This document shows, piece after piece, positions 36,161 to 45,625 of a stretch of 64,000 nt of DNA. A model generated the notes under the pieces. That model had not been told where the DNA came from and did no database searches. It saw only the letters and a program-made list of their open reading frames with translations. Origin of the DNA: Hyphomicrobiales bacterium (GTDB lineage Bacteria > Pseudomonadota > Alphaproteobacteria > Rhizobiales > Rhizobiaceae); the NCBI GenBank assembly GCA_900469625.1, contig UBXV01000007.1, positions 186,001-250,000 of the forward strand. The letters run 5' to 3'. Position 1 is the first letter of the stretch. Every line of letters begins with the position of its first letter. The position numbers and the translations under genes were made by a program.

Positions 36161-37306
36161 TCAATCCTTCAAGACGACGCCGGCGTCTTCGCCGAACGAG
36201 ATCCACACCTGCTGGTCGTAACCGAAGGGATCCTCGACGGCGCGCACCGCGTTCAGCAACGACGCCTTGACGACCCGGCCGTCCTTCAACCGGATGTGGA
36301 AGACGGTCATGTCGCCGAGATAGCCGATATCCCAGATCTCGCCTTCGACCGCGTTGACCGGCGCATGGGCCGGCGCCTGCCGGCTGACGCGGATCTTCTC
36401 CGGGCGAATGGCGACGGCGGCCTTGGCGCCGACGGCCGGCCTGTCGGGCGATGCCATGCGGACCGGGAAGCCGTTTCCGGTCTCGATCCTGAGATAGCCG
36501 TTTTCCGCGGCTGAAACCGTTCCATCGAAAATGTTCACATCGCCGATGAAGTCGGCGACGAAGCGCGAATTGGGCGCCTCGTAGATTTCCGCCGGTGTCG
36601 CCACCTGCACGACCTTGCCATGGCTCATGACGGCGATACGGTCGGCCATGGTCATCGCCTCTTCCTGGTCGTGCGTGACGACGACGAAAGTCAGGCCGAG
36701 CTCCTGCTGCAGGTCCATCAGTTCGAACTGGGTTTCCTCGCGCAGCTTCTTGTCGAGCGCGCCGAGCGGCTCGTCGAGCAGAAGCACCTTCGGCCGCTTG
36801 GCAAGCGAGCGCGCCAGCGCGACACGCTGGCGCTGGCCACCGGAAAGCTGGTGCGGCTTGCGCTTGGCAAATTTCTCGAGCTTCACCAGCTTGAGCATCT
36901 GGCCGACGCGCTCGGCGATATCCGCCTTCGGCATGCCGTCCTGCTTGAGGCCGAAGGCGATGTTGGTCTCCACGGTCATATGCGGAAACAGCGCGTAGGA
37001 CTGGAACATCATGTTGACGGGCCGCCTGTAGGGTGGGATGCCGGCGAGGCTCTGACCATCGAGGATGATCTCGCCCGAGGTCGGCTGCTCGAAGCCGGCG
37101 AGCATGCGCAGGAGCGTCGACTTTCCGCAGCCCGATGCGCCCAGCAGCGCGAAGAACTCACGCGTGTAGATGTCGAGCGAAAGATCGTCGACGGCGGTAA
37201 AATCGCCGAACCGCTTGGTGACGTTCCTGACGGAAATGAATGGCTTGGAAGCTGGATCCGCCCAGGGGGCGAAAGAGCGCCTGATACTGCCGAGTGACTT
37301 CATCAT
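36161..37306 (-). CDS. potG: Putrescine ABC transporter ATP-binding protein PotG
   Basis: A 381-aa CUT-like/MOI-type ATPase. Walker A is GASGCGKST, the signature is LSGGQRQRVALARSL, Walker B is LLLDEP, and the H-loop is VVTHDQEEAM. A C-terminal TOBE region follows (VAIRPEKIRVSR). The start is ATG 37306 or the adjacent ATG 37303, with no strong ribosome binding site. It is separated from potF by about 100 bases containing an attenuator hairpin. Confidence 0.9.
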   Translation of the reverse strand: MMKSLGSIRRSFAPWADPASKPFISVRNVTKRFGDFTAVDDLSLDIYTREFFALLGASGCGKSTLLRMLAGFEQPTSGEIILDGQSLAGIPPYRRPVNMMFQSYALFPHMTVETNIAFGLKQDGMPKADIAERVGQMLKLVKLEKFAKRKPHQLSGGQRQRVALARSLAKRPKVLLLDEPLGALDKKLREETQFELMDLQQELGLTFVVVTHDQEEAMTMADRIAVMSHGKVVQVATPAEIYEAPNSRFVADFIGDVNIFDGTVSAAENGYLRIETGNGFPVRMASPDRPAVGAKAAVAIRPEKIRVSRQAPAHAPVNAVEGEIWDIGYLGDMTVFHIRLKDGRVVKASLLNAVRAVEDPFGYDQQVWISFGEDAGVVLKD

Positions 37307-37367
37307 CTATCCCCGAATGATACAGCCGATGGGCACTCTCGTTTTCCCCGGTGCCCCCTACAAAGAA

Positions 37368-37397
37368 AATTGCCCGGATCTTGCGGTCCGGGCAATT
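37368..37397 (-). terminator. Attenuator between potF and potG
   Basis: AATTGCCCGGA and TCCGGGCAATT form a perfect 11-bp stem with an 8-base loop, followed on the minus strand by TTCTTT. Partial termination would give more binding protein than permease. Confidence 0.85.
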
Positions 37398-37407
37398 CGT
37401 TTCGCTC

Positions 37408-38502
37408 TTACTGGCCGGTGACGACCTTTGTCCAGAGCCGGGTCAGCACCCGCTGCTCCTTGGCCTGGAAGGGCGTGACGGTGAACAGTTTCTGCATCAC
37501 CTCATCCGACGGGTAGATGGCGGTGTCGTCGAGGACCGCCTTGTCGAGGAACTGCTGCGAAGCCTTGTTGCCGTTGGCGTAGAAGACATAGTTCGACGCC
37601 TTGGCGACGACTTCCGGCTTCATCATGTAATTGAGGAACTCATGCGCCTCGGCGACGTGCGGAGCATCCGCCGGAATGGCGAGCATGTCGAACCACATCT
37701 GCGCGCCCTGCGAGGGGATCGCATAATCGACGGTGACCCCGGCCTTGGCTTCGGCGGCGCGGTCGCGCGCCTGGAAGACGTCGCCCGAGAAGCCGACGGC
37801 CAGGCAGATGTCGCCGTTGGCAAGCGCGTTGATGTATTCCGACGAGTGGAACTTGCGGATATTGGGGCGAACGCTGGCAAGCAGCTCGGCCGCCTTTTCC
37901 AGATCCGCCGCCTCGTGGCTATCAGGATTGAGACCGAGATAGGCGAGCGCCGACGGCATCACATCCGTCGGGGAATCGAGCACGTGAATGCCGCAATCCT
38001 TGAACTTGGCGGCCAGTTCCGGCTTGAAGATGACGTCCCAATTGGGCTTCTCGTCGGTGCCGAGGATCGCCTTCATCTTGTCGACGTTGTAGCCGATGCC
38101 AGTGGTGCCCCACATATAGTCGATAGCGTATTCGTTGCCGGGATCGTACTTGGCCGTGCGTTCGGTGATCACGTCCCACATGTTGGAAAGGTTGGGAAGC
38201 TTGGACTTGTCCAGCTTCTGGAACACGCCGGCTGCGATCTGCCGCTGCAGGAAGGTCGCCGTCGGCACGACGACGTCATAGCCCGAACCGCCTGCGAGCA
38301 ACTTGGTTTCGAGAATTTCGTTGGAATCGAAGACGTCGTAGACGACCTTGATGCCGGTTTCCTTGGTGAAGTCTTCCAGAATGCTGCTGTCGATGTAATC
38401 CGACCAATTATAGACGTTTACCACGCGCTCCTGCGCCGAAGCGAGCATGGTCGACCCGGCCAACATGACCGTCGCCATGGTTGTAACGATGAATTTGGAC
38501 AT
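37408..38502 (-). CDS. potF: Putrescine-binding periplasmic protein PotF
   Basis: A 364-aa polyamine SBP. The signal peptide MSKFIVTTMATVMLAGSTMLASAQ is followed by VVNVYNWSDYIDSSILEDF, the classic PotD/PotF N-terminus. Further ligand-site segments are 'GYDVVVPTATFLQRQI', DYMWGTTGIGYN, and 'YAIPSQGAQMWFDMLAIPADAP'. It captures putrescine for PotGHI. It is the first gene of the operon; its promoter should lie within 38503-38840, where I see no certain element. Confidence 0.92.
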   Translation of the reverse strand: MSKFIVTTMATVMLAGSTMLASAQERVVNVYNWSDYIDSSILEDFTKETGIKVVYDVFDSNEILETKLLAGGSGYDVVVPTATFLQRQIAAGVFQKLDKSKLPNLSNMWDVITERTAKYDPGNEYAIDYMWGTTGIGYNVDKMKAILGTDEKPNWDVIFKPELAAKFKDCGIHVLDSPTDVMPSALAYLGLNPDSHEAADLEKAAELLASVRPNIRKFHSSEYINALANGDICLAVGFSGDVFQARDRAAEAKAGVTVDYAIPSQGAQMWFDMLAIPADAPHVAEAHEFLNYMMKPEVVAKASNYVFYANGNKASQQFLDKAVLDDTAIYPSDEVMQKLFTVTPFQAKEQRVLTRLWTKVVTGQ

Positions 38503-38840
38503 GCAGTTCCCTCGTTATTATCGGACCGGGCAAGGCCGACCCGTGACACGGATCCAGGCCCATTCTGGATCGCCCGGGGGCGAGGTTAGGCATGTTTCTC
38601 GACAACCTCAAGGGGTTTCGTGCCGGAAGCAGGCAGACCTCTTCCGTGACCCTCGTTTTAGCAAGCCAAGGAAAATCGGGCACTTATGGCAGCAGGCGCA
38701 ATTGCGCGCATCGATCGGCTGGAGGCGACGGACGTTAACCATGACGGCAACCGGCCCCTGCGCATGCTCGTTTACGATTGATTAACCATAGAGGGCATGC
38801 GATTTTTCCTGTGGTTGTGTATCTGGGTCTGGGCAGTGTC
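38503..38840. other. Intergenic region between potF and the desaturase gene
   Basis: 338 bases between divergent genes. No gene was found. It should hold the promoters of potF (leftward) and of the desaturase (rightward). I cannot point to clear hexamers or a nitrogen-control site. Confidence 0.5.
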
Positions 38841-39794
38841 ATGAGTGAGCGGAACCGCAGGATCGATCCGAGGGAACTGAAGCGCCTCTCCATCCTCCAG
38901 CCATGGAAGTCGCTCGCCGCAATCGCTGCCGATTGGGCGATCATCGCCACCGCCATCGCCGTGAGCGAATATGCCGGCAATGCCTTCGTCTATCTCTTGT
39001 CTGTCCTGGTGATCGCGGGCCGCATGCATGCGCTCGGTTGCCTCGTGCACGAGGCAGCACACTACCGCATCATCAAGGCTCGCAGGCTCAGCGACTGGAT
39101 GAGCGATCTGCTGCTTGCCTGGCCGATGCTGGCGACCGTCGACGGTTACCGCCAGAACCACCTGGCGCATCACCAGCATGCCAATACCGACGACGACCCG
39201 GACTGGACCGCCAAGCGCGGCATGGCGCAGTTCACCTTTCCGCAGAAGGTGGCGCGCGGCCTGGTGCAGTTGCTCGGCTATCTCGTCGCGGTCAACTCGA
39301 TCCGCGACATGGTGCACATGGCCAAGCGCATGTCGAAGAACGACCGATCGACGCGCGGCTACAAGCTGCTGCGGCTGGGGTTCTACGTCGCCGCCGCGGC
39401 CATCATCACCCTCGCCGGTATCTGGCGCGAATTCGCGCTCTACTGGCTGGTGCCGTTCTTCACCGTCTTCTGCCTTTTCCTTTACGTGCGCAGCGTGGCG
39501 GAACATTTCGGCAGCATGGACTATACCGACGAACTCACCAGTTCACGCACGGTCTACCCGCACGCCTGGGAAAAACTGTTCTTCGCCCCGCACAACATCA
39601 ACTACCATCTCGAGCATCATCTCTATCCCGGCGTACCGTTTTACAACCTGCCCGAACTGCACGCGATCCTGATGCGCAACAAGGCCTATGCCGACAGGGC
39701 GCACATCACACGCGGCTATACGACCGGGTTGCCGGCGGAGTGCTTTTCGCCCAGCGCGCCGCTGCTGCCCAGCCAGCATCCGGTCAGCTACTGA
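38841..39794 (+). CDS. Membrane fatty acid desaturase
   Basis: 317 aa with four hydrophobic stretches and the three histidine boxes of PF00487 desaturases: HEAAH, HLAHHQH and HLEHHLYP. The di-iron enzyme would introduce a double bond into membrane lipid acyl chains; the regiochemistry cannot be read from sequence. The ATG at 38841 was chosen; the open frame extends to TTG 38778 without support. It lies alone between pot and the regulator of aceA. Confidence 0.85.
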   Translation: MSERNRRIDPRELKRLSILQPWKSLAAIAADWAIIATAIAVSEYAGNAFVYLLSVLVIAGRMHALGCLVHEAAHYRIIKARRLSDWMSDLLLAWPMLATVDGYRQNHLAHHQHANTDDDPDWTAKRGMAQFTFPQKVARGLVQLLGYLVAVNSIRDMVHMAKRMSKNDRSTRGYKLLRLGFYVAAAAIITLAGIWREFALYWLVPFFTVFCLFLYVRSVAEHFGSMDYTDELTSSRTVYPHAWEKLFFAPHNINYHLEHHLYPGVPFYNLPELHAILMRNKAYADRAHITRGYTTGLPAECFSPSAPLLPSQHPVSY

Positions 39795-39805
39795 GCGTCC
39801 CGCGG

Positions 39806-41215
39806 CTACTGGAAATCGAAGACACTGAGGCCGGTCGCCATCTCGTCGAGGCCGAGCGGACGCGTGACAGGCGGCTCGGCGCGCGCAAGACAGCCCTGGC
39901 GCTCGCAGAGACGACAGGCAGCCCCGATGGCAACAGCCCCTGCGCGCGTCGCGCCATAGACCACCTCGTCGGCGAAGGATGCCTCGCAGCCGATCAACAG
40001 CGCCGTGCGCCGGACCCGCTCGTCGAACGCGGCCTGCGGTCCGTCGAGCGTGCGCGACACGGTGAGGAACGTCAGCCCTTCGGTCGTCTCCACCCGGTCG
40101 ACCAGGATCTGGCCCGGTACCGAGAATGCGGCGTGGATATTGAGCTTGGGGCAGCCGCCGCCAAACCTTGCCTGCGGGAAACCTGCCGCGCCCGAACGAC
40201 GCAGGCGATGGCCGGCATTGTCGATCTCCATCAGGAAGAACGCAACGCCCGTCGCGCCCGGCCGCTGCAGCATGGTCAGCCGATTTGCCACCTGCTCGAA
40301 CGACACCTGGAAGCGCGCGCGAAGCACGTCGATGTCGTACCGCGCCTTGAGGGCCGCCGCGTGAAACGCCGCATAGGGCATCATCAGGGCGTGGGCAGCA
40401 TAACGGGCAAGCTCGAAGCGGCCGATGCGGCGCGCCTCGGCGGTCGATAGCCGCAGCGCCTCAAGCTCCTGGACGATCGCCTCGTGGCAGGCGATCGAGG
40501 CGACCTCCATGGCGATTTCGCGCAGCTGGTCATAGGGCGACAGGCGTTCGGAAATGAAAAGCCGCATGGAATGGCGATCGAAACGGCGGCGCAGATTGGG
40601 CATGGCGTGCACGGGCAGATTGCGCACGACAAGACCATGCTCCTTCTTCAGCCAGGCCTTCAGCGCGCCGACCAGATCGTCGCCCGGCGACAGCGCCTCG
40701 TGAAAGGCTTCGGCCACGCTCTCGATGCGGGCGAAATGATTGGGCCTGGCTTCGAGCGTCTCGCGCACCTCGTCCATCGGCAGGCGCGTTCCCGACAGCG
40801 CCTCCATATGCCCCTGGCCCGCCAGCAGATCGGCGAGGTCCTTCAGCCGCGCCGCCTGCTCGCGATAGGCGCGGTAGAGCTTGACGACGCCGCCAGCCGC
40901 ATTGGGCGCGGCCTCGGCCACTTCGATCAGCTCCTGATCCCCAGGCAGTTCCGCCGCCAGCAGCGGATCGGCAAAGACCTCGCGCAGTTGCGCCAGCCCT
41001 CCGCCGGTCTCGGCCTGCAACTCCTCCAGGTCCACCTTGTAGACAGACGCGAGCTTTAGCAGCAGCTGGACGGTCAGCGGCCGCTGGTTGCGCTCGATCA
41101 GATTGAGGTAGGACGGCGAGATGCCGAGCGCCTCTGCCATCGCCGTCTGCGTCAGCGACAACCCGTTGCGGATGCGGCGGACGCGCGGGCCGGCAAAGAT
41201 CTTGTTCTCAGCCAT
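39806..41215 (-). CDS. XRE-family short-chain fatty acyl/glyoxylate regulator (ScfR/RamB-like)
   Basis: 469 aa. The N-terminal XRE HTH reads 'VRRIRNGLSLTQTAMAEALG' then SPSYLNLIERNQRPL. The middle IrrE-like domain (about 170-300) lacks an HExxH zinc site (FELARYAAHALMMPY instead). The C-terminal DUF2083-type region has a cysteine cluster, CRLCERQGC. This architecture is that of RamB and relatives, which control acetate/glyoxylate or propionate genes. It is divergent from aceA (isocitrate lyase), with repeated ATTTAC motifs and a palindrome between them, so aceA is the likely target. Confidence 0.87.
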   Translation of the reverse strand: MAENKIFAGPRVRRIRNGLSLTQTAMAEALGISPSYLNLIERNQRPLTVQLLLKLASVYKVDLEELQAETGGGLAQLREVFADPLLAAELPGDQELIEVAEAAPNAAGGVVKLYRAYREQAARLKDLADLLAGQGHMEALSGTRLPMDEVRETLEARPNHFARIESVAEAFHEALSPGDDLVGALKAWLKKEHGLVVRNLPVHAMPNLRRRFDRHSMRLFISERLSPYDQLREIAMEVASIACHEAIVQELEALRLSTAEARRIGRFELARYAAHALMMPYAAFHAAALKARYDIDVLRARFQVSFEQVANRLTMLQRPGATGVAFFLMEIDNAGHRLRRSGAAGFPQARFGGGCPKLNIHAAFSVPGQILVDRVETTEGLTFLTVSRTLDGPQAAFDERVRRTALLIGCEASFADEVVYGATRAGAVAIGAACRLCERQGCLARAEPPVTRPLGLDEMATGLSVFDFQ

Positions 41216-41251
41216 TTGTCACTACCTTTACAATCCCGAGCCCACTTGAGG

Positions 41252-41274
41252 ATTTACATGATTTACAAATTTAC
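41252..41274. promoter_or_regulatory. Three ATTTAC direct repeats upstream of aceA and its regulator
   Basis: ATTTAC at 41252-41257, 41261-41266 and 41269-41274, with 9- and 8-base periods, 37-59 bases upstream of the regulator start. A related TTTACA occurs at 41227-41232. Candidate operator of the XRE regulator. Confidence 0.45.
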
Positions 41275-41345
41275 TGCGCGCCGCTGTCAAAGGCAAGACA
41301 AGATAACCCTTTTGAAAGCGCGAATTCTTTGATTCCGATGGCTCT

Positions 41346-41360
41346 ATTGCGCAACGCAAT
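41346..41360. promoter_or_regulatory. ATTGCG-N3-CGCAAT palindrome upstream of aceA
   Basis: A perfect 6-3-6 inverted repeat 85 bases before the aceA ATG, followed by GTAAA. Candidate regulator or promoter element for isocitrate lyase. Confidence 0.45.
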
Positions 41361-41444
41361 GTAAAAACTGTCACATCAACTTGGAGATAGAGATCGCCGC
41401 AAGACAAAAGTCGAATGGCGAATGAGTTCCAGCAGGAGGAAGTA

Positions 41445-42734
<1,290 letters not shown>

Positions 42735-42816
42735 CGAGCCGGGGAGCGTGGCAATCCCTGCCCGCCGCGCTCCCCTAGCAATCGATGAGAAACCGCCGAA
42801 ACCAAGGAGAACTCCA

Positions 42817-43056
42817 ATGACAGTTCAGACACGCGTCAAGGAACGGGCCGAGGAACAGTCTTCGGCCATGACCCCGGACCAACAGGCCGCAATCCGCATG
42901 GTTGCCAACGATCTGCACCGCCTCAACCAGGCGGTCATGAAAGCCGTCGACGCCGGCGTCTCGGTCGAGCTGGTGCGCTCGGCCCGCCATCATGGTGGCG
43001 AGGGCAACTGGGGCGACCTGCTGATCCCTGTCATCGTCACCCAGGGACGGGCATGA
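42817..43056 (+). CDS. Small conserved-looking cytoplasmic protein downstream of aceA
   Basis: 79 aa, opening MTVQTRVKERAEEQSSAMTP with a helical part (IRMVANDLHRLNQAVMKAVD) and a Gly-rich turn before LIPVIVTQGRA. AAGGAGAACTCCA gives a very good ribosome binding site. It lies 82 bases after aceA and probably shares its transcript. I do not recognise the family. Confidence 0.75.
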   Translation: MTVQTRVKERAEEQSSAMTPDQQAAIRMVANDLHRLNQAVMKAVDAGVSVELVRSARHHGGEGNWGDLLIPVIVTQGRA

Positions 43057-43172
43057 TGATCATGCTTGCGACAGTGGCCGCGCACCTCGCGTTGCTGTCG
43101 GCGATCTGTCCGGTTAGCGCCGTGTGCGCTGCGGCACCGGTCGTTGCCGCAAACCGGTTGCGACGGGCATAG
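43053..43172 (+). CDS. Possible 39-aa exported or membrane peptide
   Basis: Its ATG overlaps the previous stop (ATGA at 43053-43056). The product has a single hydrophobic stretch (MLATVAAHLALLSAICPVSA) with two cysteines and a basic end NRLRRA. It ends just before a strong terminator. The operon-like position supports expression, but it is too short for certainty. Confidence 0.45.
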   Translation: MMIMLATVAAHLALLSAICPVSAVCAAAPVVAANRLRRA

Positions 43173-43199
43173 CAAAACAGGTACCCCCCAAAAGAAAAT

Positions 43200-43224
43200 G
43201 GCCGGCAGTCATGCCGGCCTTTTT
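43200..43224 (+). terminator. Rho-independent terminator of the aceA unit
   Basis: GGCCGGCA and TGCCGGCC pair around GTCA and are followed by five T. Confidence 0.92.
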
Positions 43225-43321
43225 CCTTACGCGCCTCGCCCTTGCCGAACACCCTATTTCAAGTTGCATCCGGCATGAGCCCCTGCCTATATTAGTGCCG
43301 ACTATCGCAAGCGGGGCACGC

Positions 43322-44428
43322 ATGTTTCAGCCGGGCAATGCGAAAACGGATGAACTCACCGACCTCGTCTATGGCGCGGCGCTGGGTGAATGCAGCTGGC
43401 AGGATTTTCTCGATCGGTTGGCAAGCGCGCTGCCGAATGGCCGATCGGCGCTGCACTACCATGATCTCGCGGCCCCCAACAGCTATGTCCCGACCGTCTC
43501 CGGGTTTGAGGCCGAGGATATCGAGCAGTTCAACGCCCATTTCGCCGCCGTCAACCCGTGGCTTCCCAGGGCGATGTTCGTCGCCACCGGACAGGGGCTG
43601 GTTGGCGAACAAATCGTTCCGCGCGGCGAACTGATCAGATCCGAATTCTACAATGACTGGCTGAAGCGCAAGACCGGATGCGAGACCAGCGTCGGCGTGA
43701 CGATCATCAGGAGCGCGACACGCACCTTCATGCTGTCGACCTGCACCTCGTCGACAGATGCGGACCTCAACCAGCAGGCCGCCGAGCAATACACCGCTCT
43801 GGCGCCGCACCTGAAGCGGGCGTTCGACCTTCTGCGCAAGCGCGACGGCATGGCGGGCGGACACTGCGAAAGCCGCGATCTGCTCGATAGCGTCGGCGTC
43901 GGCGTGATCTATGTCACCGACAATCTGCGCGTCCGCTCGATGAACAGGAGTGCGGAGCGCATGGTGTCGGGCGACGCGCCCGTCCGGGTTTCGCCCGGTG
44001 GACGGGTCGCGTTGCGGGGCGCCGACACGGCAGCGGCGCTCGAGCTGTTGTCGCTGCGGATCGGAACGAAGTCGGAACCGCACGTCTCGCTCCTCAGGGG
44101 ATCGGACGGTGCCGCCTATCGGATCACGCTGGTTCGCCTGCGTTCCGACGTCTTCGTCGAATTGCTCAACGGGCCAACGGTGGCCATCCTGATCGAACCG
44201 GCAACGTCGCTCCTGCCGGAGGAACGGCGAGAGCACCTGAAGGACATGCACGGCCTGACGCCGGCCGAGGTCCGCATCGCGTCCGGGCTTGCCGCGGGAC
44301 TGTCGCTTCGGGAGATGGCGCAGGCGAATGGCGTCAGCTACGAGACCATCCGCACGCAGCTGAAGAGCATCTACAACAAGACAGCGGTGAACTCGCAGGC
44401 AGCACTCGTCAGCCTGTTGATGCGTTGA
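43322..44428 (+). CDS. LuxR-type HTH regulator without known sensor domain
   Basis: 368 aa. The C-terminal LuxR HTH (about 305-365) reads HGLTPAEVRIASGLAAGLSL, then MAQANGVSYETIRTQLKSIY. The N-terminal 300 residues contain a PAS-like part (about 190-300, LLDSVGVGVIYVTDNLRVRS) but no autoinducer or receiver domain. The ATG at 43322 lies after a gap that also contains the aceA terminator. The target is unknown. Confidence 0.82.
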   Translation: MFQPGNAKTDELTDLVYGAALGECSWQDFLDRLASALPNGRSALHYHDLAAPNSYVPTVSGFEAEDIEQFNAHFAAVNPWLPRAMFVATGQGLVGEQIVPRGELIRSEFYNDWLKRKTGCETSVGVTIIRSATRTFMLSTCTSSTDADLNQQAAEQYTALAPHLKRAFDLLRKRDGMAGGHCESRDLLDSVGVGVIYVTDNLRVRSMNRSAERMVSGDAPVRVSPGGRVALRGADTAAALELLSLRIGTKSEPHVSLLRGSDGAAYRITLVRLRSDVFVELLNGPTVAILIEPATSLLPEERREHLKDMHGLTPAEVRIASGLAAGLSLREMAQANGVSYETIRTQLKSIYNKTAVNSQAALVSLLMR

Positions 44429-44433
44429 CCGTT

Positions 44434-45303
44434 TCAGCTGCGGCGCGGGCGCTTGCCTGCGAAGATGTCGGCGTGGCTTTTCAGCAATCTGGTCATGCGA
44501 TCGACCACCGTGCGGATTTCCGATCGATGGCGGTCCTCATTGTTCATGACGATCCATTGCCGGTGAAGCAGCGTCGGGATTTCTTCGCCCGCGCGCTCCA
44601 GCAGCGGATCGAGATCTCCGACAAAACAGGGAAGCACGGCGCAGCCGGCACCCGCCCGGGCGAGGTCGAGCAATGAGCGCGGCCGGGTTACTGTCGCGAC
44701 AATGCGCCCCGGCGCCTGCTCATGGGGCCAGCGCAGATAGGCCGAAATCGCCTCTTCCTCGCTGACCGCGACCCAGCGCGCGTTGGCAGCGGGCTGCGCA
44801 TTCTTCTGCCGATAGGCGGCATAGGCCACCTCACCGACAGGCCGGGCGGCCAGGTAACTTTCCTGCGGCTCGAAGGCGCGGATACCGATATCGCTCTCGC
44901 GGTAGGCAAGGTTGGCGCGGGTTTCGCCGATGGTGATCGCCAGGCTGAAGCCGTCGCGCTCGCTGCAGAGCGCGGGAAAGTTCTCGGCAAGGAGCCAAGC
45001 GACCCAGGTTCCGGCGGCGATACGCACAACGGCGCCCTCGCCTTCCCGGCGCCAGCTCTCGACACGGCGCGCTGCCGCCTCCATCTCCACGAGTTGCTCG
45101 AACAGCAGTTGCCCGTCACCGGTCAAGAGATAGCCGGTCTGGCTGCGCACGAACAGGGTGCGGCCGGTGCGCTCCTCGATCTCAAGCATGCGCCGGCCGA
45201 CGGTCGCCGGGCTGGACCCAAGCGCCTGCGCCGCGCCGGTCAACCCGCCGCTGCGCGCCACACTCAGGAAACAGCGGTATATGTCCCAATCCATGTCTTT
45301 CAT
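44434..45303 (-). CDS. LysR-family transcriptional regulator
   Basis: About 289 aa. HTH: MDWDIYRCFLSVARSGGLTG then AQALGSSPATVGRRMLEIEE. The effector domain is from about residue 90. ATG 45303, ATG 45306 and ATG 45294 are all possible starts, none with a strong ribosome site. It is convergent with the LuxR-type gene (5 bases between) and divergent from a small protein gene at 45392, which may be its target. Confidence 0.87.
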   Translation of the reverse strand: MKDMDWDIYRCFLSVARSGGLTGAAQALGSSPATVGRRMLEIEERTGRTLFVRSQTGYLLTGDGQLLFEQLVEMEAAARRVESWRREGEGAVVRIAAGTWVAWLLAENFPALCSERDGFSLAITIGETRANLAYRESDIGIRAFEPQESYLAARPVGEVAYAAYRQKNAQPAANARWVAVSEEEAISAYLRWPHEQAPGRIVATVTRPRSLLDLARAGAGCAVLPCFVGDLDPLLERAGEEIPTLLHRQWIVMNNEDRHRSEIRTVVDRMTRLLKSHADIFAGKRPRRS

Positions 45304-45391
45304 CATTGAAAAACATAGGCCGATATCTTGCGTATGTAAAACAGCTTTGGCTGCATAAAAGAGAGGATGCCACCTGATGAGGAGCATCACC

Positions 45392-45604
45392 ATGGAAACG
45401 CTTGCAGCAGCCTATATGGCAGATCTGATCATGAAATCCCGCCGCTGGGACGAGCATTTCGACCCGAAGCCCCCGGGCTTGTGGCGGCGAACGTTTCGCC
45501 GTTTCGCGGCCGCGCTTGCGGCACGCAGGAGTGTTGAGCCAGCCGAGCCATCAGGCCAAACGAAATGCACCGCGCAACCGTTGGGCTGCGCGGTGCAGTG
45601 TTAG
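45392..45604 (+). CDS. Small basic protein divergent from LysR gene
   Basis: A 70-aa frame, METLAAAYMADLIMKSRRWD..., with an Arg/Ala-rich second half (LWRRTFRRFAAALAARRS). GAGGAG lies 6 bases before ATG 45392. The last dozen codons run into the terminator hairpin of the convergent chemoreceptor gene, so the true C-terminus is odd (two Cys from the stem). I do not recognise it. Confidence 0.55.
   Translation: METLAAAYMADLIMKSRRWDEHFDPKPPGLWRRTFRRFAAALAARRSVEPAEPSGQTKCTAQPLGCAVQC
45566..45597 (-). terminator. Terminator of the chemoreceptor gene
   Basis: TGCACCGCGCA and TGCGCGGTGCA form a perfect 11-bp stem with a 10-base loop; the minus strand continues TTTCGTTT. It overlaps the 3' end of the small gene on the other strand. 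Confidence 0.8.
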
Positions 45605-45625
45605 AGATGACAGCGCCGAAGCGGC

